The notes under the pieces: model-generated
Told to the model about the DNA's origin: nothing
What the model saw: the letters and a program-made list of their open reading frames with translations, nothing else
The model's database searches: none
Made by a program: the position numbers and the translations under genes
Origin: Bacteroidota bacterium
GTDB taxonomy: Bacteria > Bacteroidota > Bacteroidia > Chitinophagales > Chitinophagaceae
NCBI GenBank assembly: GCA_030706735.1
Contig: JAUZNZ010000007.1
Coordinates: forward strand, 100,764 to 164,763
Direction of reading: 5' to 3'
DNA: 64,000 nt
Shown: positions 37,116-46,031 of the stretch, one piece after another
How positions within the stretch are numbered: position 1 is the stretch's first letter
Layout: every line of letters starts with the position of its first letter

Positions 37116-39533
37116 ATGTTCAGACACTACTTCAAAATCGCCTGGCGCAGCCTATTAAAGGCCCGTCAATTCACTTTTCTCAATTTGGTAGGACTTTCCA
37201 CCGGTCTGGCCTGTACTCTATTCATCCTCCTTTGGGTAAATGATGAACTGCATGTTGACCAGTTCAACGAAAAGGACAGCCAGCTTTTTCAGGTCATGCA
37301 AAATTGGGAAACCCCTCAGGGGGTTGAGACCAACGAGAATACACCGGGACCGTTAGCCAGCACGCTGGCTGCAGAGATGCCGGAAGTAGCGTATTCAGTA
37401 CCCGTGATTCCCGCCACCTGGTCCGACAAGAAGGGCGTGCTTACCTACGGAGACAGTCATGTAGAGGCAAGCCAGCAGTTTGTCGGGAAAGACTTTCTCC
37501 GTGTTTTCACCTATCCCCTTCGGCAAGGAAATAAGGAAGACGCGCTTTCAAATAAAAATTCCATTTTACTATCGGAGGATTTGGCCAGGAAATTGTTCCC
37601 TACGACCGAACATATCGTTGGGAAAACGGTTTCCTGGAATCAAAAGGATTATAGCGGCGTCTATGTCATTTCCGGCGTTTTTGCGCCACTCCCCTTACAT
37701 GCGACGGCTCAGTTTGACATGCTCTTCAATTATGATCTCTTCCTGGAGAAAAATCCGAAAAAGGTGGACAATTGGGGAAACAATGATCCGGCGACCTATG
37801 TGATCTTGAAAAAAGGAACAGACGTCTCATCATTCAATAAAAAAATTGCAAACCTCCTTAAAGCCAGGGATCCGAATTCAAAGCAAACCCTTTTCCTTCA
37901 AAAATATTCGGATAGGTATCTGCATAATCATTATGAAAATGGAGTCCCGTCAGGGGGAAGAATAGAATACGTAAGGCTATTTTCCATCATTGCCTTATTC
38001 ATTTTAGTGATCGCATGCATCAATTTCATGAATTTGTCCACGGCAAAGGCTGTCGGACGCATGAAGGAAGCCGGCGTGAAAAAGGTGATGGGAGCGAGTC
38101 GCTCCTCCCTGGTCCTGCAATATCTGGGGGAATCAACGCTGATGGCTGGTCTTGCCCTATTGATCGCTGTTATTCCGGTTATCCTTTTGCTTGGCCGGTT
38201 TAACGAGATTACCGGTAAACATTTACGTATTCATTTCGATGCCGGCCTGATCTCATTGGTTCTGGGTATCACTTTATTGACGGGGATTATTTCGGGAACG
38301 TACCCGGCATTGTACCTGTCAGGGTTTAGACCGGCCGTGACGTTGAAAGGACGGCTCAAAAATTCCGTCGGTGAACTATTGGTCAGAAAAGGCCTCGTCA
38401 TATTCCAGTTTGCGCTTTCCGGACTATTCATCGTATCGGTCATGGTGATCTACCGGCAAATGCAAATGATACAAACCAGGAACCTCGGATATACCAGGGA
38501 TCATGTCATCTATTTCGACAAGGGAGGGATGTTGTCGGACGATAAGAATGATTACGCCCCTGGTGGAAAATACGAATCAGGACTTGAACGTTTTATGGAA
38601 GAAGTCAGGCAAACATCCGGCGTTGTCAATGCGGCCAATTTCCGGCATAATATCACCAACAGGGAAGGTGGCACCAGTGACCTTTCCTGGCCAGGAAAGG
38701 ATCCAGGAATAAATATGACTTTTACCGACCTGGGAGTCGGCTACCATTTTATTGAAACGATGGGGATCCAAATGGTGGCGGGACGAACCTTTTCCCGTGA
38801 TTATGGCTCAGAAAGGTCAAAGATCATTTTCAATGAACTGGCTATAGAACGCATGGGACTTAAAGATCCGATTGGCAAAATCGTCCATTTATGGGGAGAA
38901 GACAGGGAAATAATCGGCGTGGCAAAAAACTTCCACTTTCAATCCCTGTATGAAGACCTGAAACCGTGTTTCTTTGATCTTACCGTCAATCAACGTGCCT
39001 CAAAGATCATGGTTCGCATCCAGGCCGGACAGGAAAGCCAGACCATTGACCGGCTTGAGCGACTTTATAAGAAAAATAATCCGGGATTTGCTTTTGATTA
39101 CAAGTTCCTTGATGCCGATTATCAGGCCCTTTATTCCTCCGAAAGGAGGGTGGCTGTCCTGTCGAAGTATTTTGCCGGGCTGGCCATCATCATATCCTGT
39201 CTCGGATTGTTTGGTTTGGCCGCATTCACCGCTCAGAGAAGGAAGAAGGAAATTGGCATCCGGAAAGTAGTAGGCGCAACGGCAGGCCATATCGTCGTCA
39301 TGTTATCCACCGACTTTATGAAACTCATCCTGGCTGCCCTATTGATCGCCTTTCCTTTGTCGTGGTTGGTCATGAGCCAATGGCTGCATGATTTTGCCTT
39401 TTGCGTGAATATCGGCGCCGTCACCTTTCTGACAGCGGGTGGCCTAATCATTTTGATCACGGCGTTGACCATCAGCTTCCAGGCAATTCAAGCGGCAACG
39501 GCAAATCCGGCGAAGAGCCTGAAAACAGAATAA
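37116..39533 (+). CDS. ABC transporter permease of the MacB/FtsX type
   Basis: 805 residues from ATG 37116 (MFRHYFKIAWRSLLK, the standard opening of this Bacteroidota group; the frame opens earlier at 37092). It has two FtsX modules: a first helix (about 20-40) with a periplasmic MacB-PCD domain, three helices at about 285-400 (LFSIIALFILVIACINFMNLS), then a repeat ending with LAAFTAQRRKKEIGIRKVVGA and helices near 690-790. No ATPase gene is adjacent, as is common for this paralogue family. They may export peptides or act as mechanotransducers; the substrate is unknown. Confidence 0.88.
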   Translation: MFRHYFKIAWRSLLKARQFTFLNLVGLSTGLACTLFILLWVNDELHVDQFNEKDSQLFQVMQNWETPQGVETNENTPGPLASTLAAEMPEVAYSVPVIPATWSDKKGVLTYGDSHVEASQQFVGKDFLRVFTYPLRQGNKEDALSNKNSILLSEDLARKLFPTTEHIVGKTVSWNQKDYSGVYVISGVFAPLPLHATAQFDMLFNYDLFLEKNPKKVDNWGNNDPATYVILKKGTDVSSFNKKIANLLKARDPNSKQTLFLQKYSDRYLHNHYENGVPSGGRIEYVRLFSIIALFILVIACINFMNLSTAKAVGRMKEAGVKKVMGASRSSLVLQYLGESTLMAGLALLIAVIPVILLLGRFNEITGKHLRIHFDAGLISLVLGITLLTGIISGTYPALYLSGFRPAVTLKGRLKNSVGELLVRKGLVIFQFALSGLFIVSVMVIYRQMQMIQTRNLGYTRDHVIYFDKGGMLSDDKNDYAPGGKYESGLERFMEEVRQTSGVVNAANFRHNITNREGGTSDLSWPGKDPGINMTFTDLGVGYHFIETMGIQMVAGRTFSRDYGSERSKIIFNELAIERMGLKDPIGKIVHLWGEDREIIGVAKNFHFQSLYEDLKPCFFDLTVNQRASKIMVRIQAGQESQTIDRLERLYKKNNPGFAFDYKFLDADYQALYSSERRVAVLSKYFAGLAIIISCLGLFGLAAFTAQRRKKEIGIRKVVGATAGHIVVMLSTDFMKLILAALLIAFPLSWLVMSQWLHDFAFCVNIGAVTFLTAGGLIILITALTISFQAIQAATANPAKSLKTE

Positions 39534-39580
39534 ATGCGTATATACTATGGAGTGGCCGGCGGGAAATGTTTTGGATGAGC

Positions 39581-40163
39581 TTAGCGATTCAGGTCTTTCA
39601 GCATCTTATCCAGTTCTTCGACTTCGGCCATGCGGGCTTTGAAGTTTTTACCGTACTCGGGATGGCTAAATTGGGAAGCATAATAGTCACCGACAAAACG
39701 ATATATCCTTTCATAACTGCCCAGGCCGGCCAGCTTCGAAATAATAAGCCTCTTCGGATCAAATGCGACACCCAGGACATAGGGCTTGAGCCAATCGGTT
39801 TCCCAGGGTTCGTCGCCGTTGACGATCCTATCCACTTCCCTCAAATCGTCAAACTTCGCTACCGGTGTTTGCCTGAAAACGCAGCAGAATATTATTGATC
39901 GAATGGTTGATCTTAATGAATGCGTACCTGATCTGAAAAGACGGATTATAGTTCAGCATGTCAAAAGCAAAGATATCTGTCCCGTCAGCCGTCCGCCTTT
40001 CGATCTTTGCCTGCTTGCTTGCGCTAAGCTTGATAGTGAACCCATGCCTTTTCAGGGTGGGTTCCAGGTATTTCAGGGTTAACTGGCGCGCTTCGAGAAT
40101 TTCGGGGATTACCGGATAAATAGCGGATATTATCGGATAAAATCGGATATTTTGGGCCGAGAT
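39581..40163 (-). pseudogene. Frameshifted gene for a conserved hypothetical protein
   Basis: On the minus strand one open stretch (40163 down to a TGA at 39849-39851) encodes EARQLTLKYLEPTLKRHGF... and ends RFQANTGSEV. A second frame, shifted by one base near 39855-39865, continues VAKFDDLREVDRIVNGDEPW and runs to 39581. Joined, they give a sensible single protein of about 185 residues. The second part has only a TTG start, and the first part has no ATG start at all before an upstream stop, so both its start and reading frame are lost. I do not know the function. Confidence 0.6.
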
Positions 40164-40260
40164 TTATGTTTTATCGGATATTAATCAGCTATTTTCGGAT
40201 AAAATCAGATATGCCTGCGATCGGATAAGGATCGGATCTAATCGGATAAAATCGGATAAT
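40113..40260. repeat. Cluster of TCGGATAAAATC repeats upstream of the Fic gene
   Basis: Three exact copies of the 12-mer TCGGATAAAATC at 40133, 40195 and 40242, and about six further CGGATA-containing variants, within 150 bp ending 27 bp before the Fic start codon. A further TCGGATAAAA lies at 41369, beyond the Fic stop. Part of the cluster overlaps the decayed 5' end of the minus-strand pseudogene. Confidence 0.8.
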
Positions 40261-40286
40261 TTCCTAGGAAACCCTAAATTTGCGAG

Positions 40287-41282
40287 ATGGATGACATGGT
40301 ATATAGTTTTAAGCTAAGCCCTGATTGGAGATTGCTCCAGGAAATCAGTGTGCTGGACCGCTTTGACGGTTCATGGGCAGCTATTGAGAAGCGGGAAGGC
40401 CAAAGTCTCAAACAACTTAAATCAATAGCCACTATCCGAAGCGTAGGCGCGTCCACCCGGATCGAAGGCTCGAAGATGACGGATGAGGAAGTGAAGGTTT
40501 TGTTGGAAAAGATAAGCATCTCCAAACTTGAGGACAGGGATTCGCAGGAAGTCGCGGGCTATTTTGCCGCCCTCGATCTCATTTCCGCCTCATATAAAGA
40601 CATGGATATTACGGAGGGCACGATAAAGAACCTGCATAATATCTTGCTGAAACATAGCAACGCCGTCGAAGCCACGAGGCCGGATGGCAATAAGCAGATC
40701 GTCTTTCAAACAACCGCGCCGGGATATCCGACCGAAGATGCCATGCGAATGCTGATCGAATGGTGGCATTCGGATACCGAAACGCATCCTCTGGTGAAGT
40801 GCGCCTTGTTTAGTTATGATCTCGTAAGCATTCATCCGTTCCAGGATGGAAACGGACGTTTGAGCAGACTCATCGCTACCCTACTGTTATTGAAGCAGGG
40901 ATATGTGTGGATCCAATACGTGAGTTTTGAGCACGAGATAGAAAACAGGAAGGGCGAATATTACCAGGAACTGATGCAAAGCCAGCAGCAAAGGCCGGGA
41001 GAGAATATCTATAGCTGGGTTCGATTCTTTCTGAGCTGCCTGAATAATATCAGCGTTCAATTGATGGACAAACTATCGAAGAGGGGGGATATCGCACAGC
41101 TTAACCCCAAGGAAAAAGCGATATACGCGTTCATCGAAAATCACCCGGGCAGCAGGTCGGGCGAGATCGCTGAGAAACTGGACATCTTATTGCCGACGGT
41201 CAAAAAAATATTGGCCGGGCTCGTGCGCAATAAGCATATCGTAAAGAACGGAGCAGGAGCGGGAACGAATTACAGTCTTTGA
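40287..41282 (+). CDS. Fic-domain AMP-transferase (class II, with winged-helix C-terminus)
   Basis: 331 residues. The catalytic Fic motif is complete: HPFQDGNGRLSR at 183-194. The inhibitory helix motif S-x-x-x-E-G is at residues 56-61 (STRIEG), N-terminal to the Fic core, which is the class II arrangement, so no separate antitoxin is needed. DUF4172-like N-terminal part and C-terminal winged helix (about 270-330, IYAFIENHPGSRSGEIAEKL) match the common bacterial Fic-HTH layout, which suggests self-regulation by DNA binding. The target protein is unknown. A repeat cluster lies immediately upstream. Confidence 0.9.
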   Translation: MDDMVYSFKLSPDWRLLQEISVLDRFDGSWAAIEKREGQSLKQLKSIATIRSVGASTRIEGSKMTDEEVKVLLEKISISKLEDRDSQEVAGYFAALDLISASYKDMDITEGTIKNLHNILLKHSNAVEATRPDGNKQIVFQTTAPGYPTEDAMRMLIEWWHSDTETHPLVKCALFSYDLVSIHPFQDGNGRLSRLIATLLLLKQGYVWIQYVSFEHEIENRKGEYYQELMQSQQQRPGENIYSWVRFFLSCLNNISVQLMDKLSKRGDIAQLNPKEKAIYAFIENHPGSRSGEIAEKLDILLPTVKKILAGLVRNKHIVKNGAGAGTNYSL

Positions 41283-41428
41283 GAGGCTTTTTTGCGATAG
41301 CGGCCAAGCTAAACTATAAAAGAGCTTTTTGCCGTCCTTGGAAGGACGCCACATGATATTAATATTCATCGGATAAAAGTTAAGGTTAAAGACGAAAGTT
41401 GGGAAAGGTGCGGGCGAGGCAAATTCCG

Positions 41429-41512
41429 TGTGTCAAAATTAGGGTTTCCATGTGTCATTTATGTGTCAAAGTAAGCGTGGTAAAGCGGGGAAAAACGACG
41501 CAAATTTGACAC
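41429..41512. repeat. TGTGTCA motif cluster near the tRNA-Leu 3' end
   Basis: TGTGTCA occurs at 41429-41435, 41451-41457 and 41462-41468, and an inverted TGACAC at 41507-41512. The cluster lies 45-130 bp beyond the 3' end of the tRNA gene, in the gene-free stretch 41283-41557. It could be a binding site or a scar of an integrated element; nothing else in the stretch looks coding. Confidence 0.5.
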
Positions 41513-41518
41513 GAAAAA

Positions 41519-41556
41519 CAAAAACCCCCTGCAAATCAATTGATTGCAAGGGGTTG
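41519..41556 (-). terminator. Terminator of tRNA-Leu
   Basis: On the minus strand the tRNA is followed by CAACCCCTTGCAATC, which pairs with GATTTGCAGGGGGTT and continues into TTTGTTTTT. This is a typical tRNA terminator. Confidence 0.75.
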
Positions 41557-41557
41557 A

Positions 41558-41642
41558 TGGTGCCCAGAACAGGATTCGAACCTGCACACCTCGCGGCGCC
41601 GCCACCTGAAGACGGTGCGTCTACCAGTTTCGCCATCTGGGC
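41558..41642 (-). tRNA. tRNA-Leu (anticodon CAG)
   Basis: 85 nt. Acceptor stem GCCCAGA/TCTGGGC with encoded ACCA. D arm includes GAAACTGGTAGACGC. Anticodon arm CCGTC-TTCAGGT-GGCGG gives anticodon CAG. The long variable arm is that of a class II tRNA (Leu), and the T arm is GCAGG-TTCGAAT-CCTGT. Confidence 0.93.
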
Positions 41643-41781
41643 ATCCCTGGTAATTCGGGGGGCAAATATAGCAAAAGATGCAATGGCCTGCGAATAATAT
41701 TGGGCGATCCGGGAAGACGGGGGGGATCGGGGAAGTAGGCGGGGATTAAGAAGAATTCCCTAATATGCAGTAAACTTTATC

Positions 41782-42318
41782 TTGATGATAGCACCCGAAT
41801 GGCAAACTCAATGGGAGGAACTGGAAGGGGGCATCCGGCATTGCCGTCAGTGTGGAATGGAGTCCATCGAGGAATTGGATTGTTGTGCGCGGATCGCCAA
41901 CCGGAGCTGGTTGAAGCTGTTGATCGAGGAGAACAAGCCGATCGATGGGGAGGAGGCAAGGATTACTTTCTATAAGCGGGTTCGACCAGCCTTCCTCGCA
42001 GAGAAGCGTTACTACGAACTCCGGTATCACGAGATCATTTTCAGGCCGACCAATAGCCCGCGGTATCTTCGGCATTATTGGGTGCAGGAGGCGAACAGGC
42101 TGACGGCTCAAATTGAGCAGCACCAAAAGCTGTATGATTATTTTTCGGAAAAGCGGGAAGATCTCGACGCGGCATTGTTCGCGGGCGATGCTGCAGACGC
42201 GCGTGTCAATGGCAAGGTGATCGCTGAATTCATGGCGCTGGCAAGATATAAGGAGTTCCTGGAGTCGGGATTGGGCGACATGCTGGGGACGCTGAATCAG
42301 CGCCGGAATGAAGAATAG
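41782..42318 (+). CDS. RteC-like protein, hypothetical
   Basis: 178 residues, mostly helical. The middle (ITFYKRVRPAFLAEKRYYELRYH, RYLRHYWVQEANRLTAQIEQHQKLYDYF) resembles the RteC domain: F-x-K-x-x-K/R-P ... YYxxxYxIExxRP ... YL-x-x-E-x-x-x-L-x-x-F-x-x-x-x-x-F-Y-x-Y-Y. RteC controls excision of CTnDOT-type conjugative transposons in Bacteroides; Chitinophagaceae have many RteC-like paralogues of unknown role. No conjugation gene is in the window. The match is from remembered motifs, so I rate it moderate. It is 140 bp from the tRNA's 5' end. Confidence 0.6.
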   Translation: MMIAPEWQTQWEELEGGIRHCRQCGMESIEELDCCARIANRSWLKLLIEENKPIDGEEARITFYKRVRPAFLAEKRYYELRYHEIIFRPTNSPRYLRHYWVQEANRLTAQIEQHQKLYDYFSEKREDLDAALFAGDAADARVNGKVIAEFMALARYKEFLESGLGDMLGTLNQRRNEE

Positions 42319-42479
42319 AGGCACCTGTGAGAGTCATGTAGAGGCAAAGAGGCCGGTTGTAGCCGATTGACTACATAGAATTCACAGCGTGTTCTACCCG
42401 GAGCAGCCCGGCGGGGGCATACCTTTATATGGCCATTGCGATCGGAGGATCGCCCATTCTTAAAAACCAATCCAATTGT

Positions 42480-42920
42480 ATGAAAAACAATTTCCAACGA
42501 TTTCTTCAGGAAAATGCCCAGCAATGCAGCATTGAATGCATTTCCCTTCACCGGATGGCCGGCCGGATCCAGGCGAACTTTCTACCGCAGGCCGTCGCCA
42601 AAAAAAGCATTATCATCAATGACGTAGAGAAGAGTGTCCAGGTCTTCGCGGACGATGTGATACTGGGCTTCCTGCTGGGCTGCCTGGTCAGCAATGCCGT
42701 TTGCAGCACCACGCAATCCTGTATCCATATTGAAACGAGCCAAGGCCCCGACGGTATCCAGATCTCCGTAAGGAACAACGGGAAATTCGACTATTCTCCA
42801 GGCATGCACAGCCTTATCACGATGTCCAATGCGGCGCGCAAACTCGGTGGGATCATCAGGCTGAAAAGCGAACCCCGCGGAGGCTTTGCCATCATCCTTT
42901 CGATCCATGCGGCGGCTTGA
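42480..42920 (+). CDS. Stand-alone GHKL (histidine-kinase-like ATPase) domain protein
   Basis: 146 residues from ATG 42480 (MKNNFQRFL); a longer frame starts at 42429. It looks like the C-terminal ATPase half of a histidine kinase: an N-box-like LGCLVSNAVCST, a G1-like ISVRNNGKFD and a G2/strand region KLGGIIRLKSEPRGGFAIIL. The N-box lacks the usual Glu and Asn-x-x-x-K spacing, and G1 has NNGKF instead of DxGxG, so ATP binding may be lost. There is no phosphoacceptor His domain. It is followed after 195 nt by a strong terminator. Confidence 0.6.
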   Translation: MKNNFQRFLQENAQQCSIECISLHRMAGRIQANFLPQAVAKKSIIINDVEKSVQVFADDVILGFLLGCLVSNAVCSTTQSCIHIETSQGPDGIQISVRNNGKFDYSPGMHSLITMSNAARKLGGIIRLKSEPRGGFAIILSIHAAA

Positions 42921-43115
42921 GCGACCACTGCGGCAGTTTGAGCGGCCACTGCGGCGGTCTGAGCGGTACCGGCGTCCCCAGGGAAATACTTAGGGACCCC
43001 TTTCAGAAATACTACAAATTTATCCGAGATTCCTCTACAGCATGAGAGCACAGATTGAGGTAATTTTGTGTTTTCATAGGATAAGGTTTAATGGTTAATG
43101 GTATTTGATTAGTGC

Positions 43116-43143
43116 AGCCCCGCTTCGGCGGGGCTTTTTTTTG
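43116..43143 (+). terminator. Rho-independent terminator
   Basis: AGCCCCGC, a TTCG tetraloop, GCGGGGCT (43116-43135) and nine Ts. It ends plus-strand transcription from the GHKL-like gene. Confidence 0.9.
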
Positions 43144-43183
43144 CCGGCGGAGCAAAAACTGCAAAATAAAAAAGGGGAAAAAA

Positions 43184-43209
43184 AGAAGCCCATGGAAATG
43201 GGCCTCTTA
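43184..43209 (-). terminator. Distal hairpin terminator behind the PAS kinase
   Basis: GCCCAT-GGAA-ATGGGC hairpin (about 43187-43202); on the minus strand it is followed by CTTCTTTTTTTCCCC. It is a second, similar terminator about 80 bp beyond the first. Confidence 0.6.
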
Positions 43210-43275
43210 AAACTTCTGTTGCACTATTAACCGAAGATGGAATTGAAAAACGGAAGTTTGGTTTCGAAATTTAAA

Positions 43276-43299
43276 AAGAGGGGCCTATAGAAATAGGCC
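43276..43299 (-). terminator. Terminator of the PAS histidine kinase gene
   Basis: GGGGCCTAT-AGAA-ATAGGCCCC, a 9-bp perfect stem, followed on the minus strand by TCTTTTTAAATTT. It lies about 177 nt after the kinase stop. The stretch 43144-43475 holds no gene I can support beyond these hairpins. Confidence 0.7.
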
Positions 43300-43475
43300 C
43301 CGGATACCTTAGACACTTTTCGAAGCCGGCATGGCCGGCGCATTTCAGAAAGATTTTAATATTGAATGCAGTGTAAAGATCGGAAAGGCCGCGGAGCAGG
43401 AATATAGATGGGAATAGGAAAGCCTTGTAGATGTTGTGCAAGGGATTGTAGTAGAATGGCTACAAAAACGACGGT

Positions 43476-45923
43476 TCAGGCCGGTATCCTGATAAAAAAG
43501 GAGGTCCCGGTTCCCGGCGAGCTTTCGGCACGGATGGTACCGCCATGGTTTTGCAGGATCTTTCTGCATATGGCCAATCCGATCCCCGTTCCCGCTGCGG
43601 CACTGCCTTCCAGGCGCTGAAAGATCTCAAAGATCTTCTCTGCATATTCCTGACTAAACCCGATCCCGTTGTCGGAAACGACGATCTCATGATAGGGCTT
43701 GCCCCCGTCACCGGAACGGCCATTAAAGTTGTTCCGGATCCTGACCAACAAAGGCGCGTCGGATCTTGCATATTTGATCGCATTCGAGATCAGGTTGGAA
43801 AACAGCTGCTTGATCTGCGTTTTAATGCCCGACACTTCGGGGAGGGACGAAAGATCAACCGATGCGTGCCTGCTCTCGAGACTATCTGCAAATTCTTCGG
43901 TCACTTCCCTGACCAGGGCATTCAGGTCAATGGGTTCCCGCGGTCGATCGCTATTATCCAAATGCGCGTAGTCCAGCAGGCTTTTTATCAACGCCTGCAT
44001 CCTTTCGCCGGAAGAATTGATCTTGGACAATACGTGCCTGGCATTTAAGGGAAGGTCGTTCTCCTCTTCCAACCTGTTCGCCCAGAGCCTTATTTTTCGA
44101 AGAGGCTCCTGCAAATCGTGACTCGCGATGTAAGTAAACGATTCGAGCTCTTTATTTTTCGATGCGAGTTCGGTGTTCTTCTCCTCCAACTGCCTGACGT
44201 AGGACCGTTGCATATCCTCGGCGATTTTCCTGCTGGTCAGATCCCGGGTTACCTTGGAATATCCGATGATCCGGCCTTGTTTATCATGCAAGGCCGTGAT
44301 GACCACGTAGGCCCAAAAACGAGCCCCCCCCTTCCTTATTCTCCATCCTTCATGCATCGATTTTCCGTTCCGTGCCGCTGCTTCGATGAGGGTCTCTGGC
44401 AGCCGGGCGTCCTGGTCCTCTTTTGGATAGAACGTGCGCATGTGCTTGCCCACTATCTCTGCGGCATCGTACCCTTTTATCTTTTCCGCGCCCCGGTTCC
44501 AATTTTGAATGATGCCCTCCTTCGATAGTAATAAAATAGCGTATTCTTCCACCTCTTCGATCATTTTGAAATACCTGTCCTCCTGCCGGGCAATCTCTTC
44601 CGTCTGGGCCTCGACCAACGAAGCATTTTGCACCGCTTCGGTGACGTCGTTGGAAATATTGATCAAGGTCTCCACTTCATTATTCCCGTCACGTTCGAAG
44701 ATCCCTCCGAATGTTTGGATCCACCGGTATTCGCCGTTCTTATGTCGCAGCCTGTACCTGAATTCCCTTATCTCACGGGAGGCGGCACTGTCAGACAAGG
44801 ATGACAGCTCAGCCAGGGCCTGTTGATTCTCGGCCTGGATCCGGCCGAGGTCGGCCGGATGAATGATATCGAGAAAGAACGGCATGCCGCCGGCGATGAC
44901 CTCCTCCGGGGTATATCCCAGGATGTTTTTCACCGCGTGGTTGATGTAGAGGTATTCACCTGAGCGAATGTTATAGACAGCGATCATGGAGGGCGTGAGG
45001 TCGGTAATTTTTCTGACGAAAAGAGCTGACTCCTTTTGCGCTCTTTCTATCATTTTTTGTGCAGTAACATCCTGCAGCGTTCCAAACATTTGCCCGACCT
45101 CGCCTTTTTCATTGTAGATCACCTGGCCGACCGCGTGAAGGTGCTTTTCCACGCCAGAGGGTAAAATGATCCGGTAATAAAAATCGTGCGGGGCCCCGGT
45201 TTCGCGGGAAACGGCCATGTGCCGGGCAACCATTTCAGCATCGTCGGGATGATTGTAGGTAGCAATATTGTAGTTCATTGGTTCACGGGGTTCCAATTCA
45301 TAGATCCGGAACAGTTCTCTTGACCAGAAAAGGGAATCATTTCCCAGATCCCAAATCCAGTTGCCTATCCGGGCAATGGCTTGCGCTTGTTCCTGGACTT
45401 CGGTTTGAAGGGAAGTAAGGGTAGAGTAAAGAATGCGATCGAATTCGGAAAGAAAAATATCGACCTCCTGCATGATGGACAGGCAAGCCGGCAAATCAGC
45501 GCCATAGTCGGGCAGGAAATGCCGAAAAGCCTGTCTCCGGATATAGCTGGTTATGGTCAGGTCTTCGGAACGTATCTGGTGGCGCGAGACGACCTGCATT
45601 TTGTTACTGATCCAGGCTCCGATCGAATCGGCAATATATTGGGAGGTCGAATCAACAGCCAACGCGCTGAGCATTCTGCTAACGCCCGACTCAAACAAGG
45701 CCAGGGTATTCCCCTCATTGGTCAATCCGGACAACTTGAGTATGGGGAGCCTGAATTTCCGGGAGAGGGCAAACTGCCACTCCGCGAATTCCTTCAATTT
45801 ATGCTTATGCAGGTATCCCGCGTACGCCGGGAGCCGTTCCAACTTGACGTCGAGTTTGGAACCTGAATCAAAAGCCTTGGATAAATGATTGATAAACAAC
45901 TTTCTATCAATGGGAGAACTCAT
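43476..45923 (-). CDS. PAS-domain sensor histidine kinase
   Basis: 815 residues from ATG 45923 (MSSPIDRKLF); a longer frame to 46157 would overlap the divergent gene. No membrane helix is seen, so it is cytosolic. Domains: an N-terminal helical region (about 1-190), three PAS domains (RIGNWIWDLG..., ITDLTPSMIAVYN..., MIEEVEEYAILLLSKEG...), then a dimerisation domain with H602 in YIASHDLQEPLRKI, and an ATPase domain with N-box NLISNAIKYAR, G1 DNGIGF and G2 GTGIGLAI. It resembles phytochrome-associated HWE/HisKA kinases of Bacteroidota. No response regulator gene is adjacent, so the partner is elsewhere. Confidence 0.9.
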   Translation of the reverse strand: MSSPIDRKLFINHLSKAFDSGSKLDVKLERLPAYAGYLHKHKLKEFAEWQFALSRKFRLPILKLSGLTNEGNTLALFESGVSRMLSALAVDSTSQYIADSIGAWISNKMQVVSRHQIRSEDLTITSYIRRQAFRHFLPDYGADLPACLSIMQEVDIFLSEFDRILYSTLTSLQTEVQEQAQAIARIGNWIWDLGNDSLFWSRELFRIYELEPREPMNYNIATYNHPDDAEMVARHMAVSRETGAPHDFYYRIILPSGVEKHLHAVGQVIYNEKGEVGQMFGTLQDVTAQKMIERAQKESALFVRKITDLTPSMIAVYNIRSGEYLYINHAVKNILGYTPEEVIAGGMPFFLDIIHPADLGRIQAENQQALAELSSLSDSAASREIREFRYRLRHKNGEYRWIQTFGGIFERDGNNEVETLINISNDVTEAVQNASLVEAQTEEIARQEDRYFKMIEEVEEYAILLLSKEGIIQNWNRGAEKIKGYDAAEIVGKHMRTFYPKEDQDARLPETLIEAAARNGKSMHEGWRIRKGGARFWAYVVITALHDKQGRIIGYSKVTRDLTSRKIAEDMQRSYVRQLEEKNTELASKNKELESFTYIASHDLQEPLRKIRLWANRLEEENDLPLNARHVLSKINSSGERMQALIKSLLDYAHLDNSDRPREPIDLNALVREVTEEFADSLESRHASVDLSSLPEVSGIKTQIKQLFSNLISNAIKYARSDAPLLVRIRNNFNGRSGDGGKPYHEIVVSDNGIGFSQEYAEKIFEIFQRLEGSAAAGTGIGLAICRKILQNHGGTIRAESSPGTGTSFFIRIPA

Positions 45924-46031
45924 TGTCGCCGACGATTTTGTCCGGAAAGATCGTGATCCCGTGCCTATAAAGTTAATGGGTAGCCGGGTTATGCCGAAAA
46001 TACTAAATATCTTAGCATAGAATTTGACCTC

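Noticed and set aside
40113..40260. Repeat cluster as a CRISPR array or replication origin
   Set aside because: Repeats are 12 bp, irregularly spaced, with no cas genes, no replication initiator and no AT-rich unwinding region beside them.
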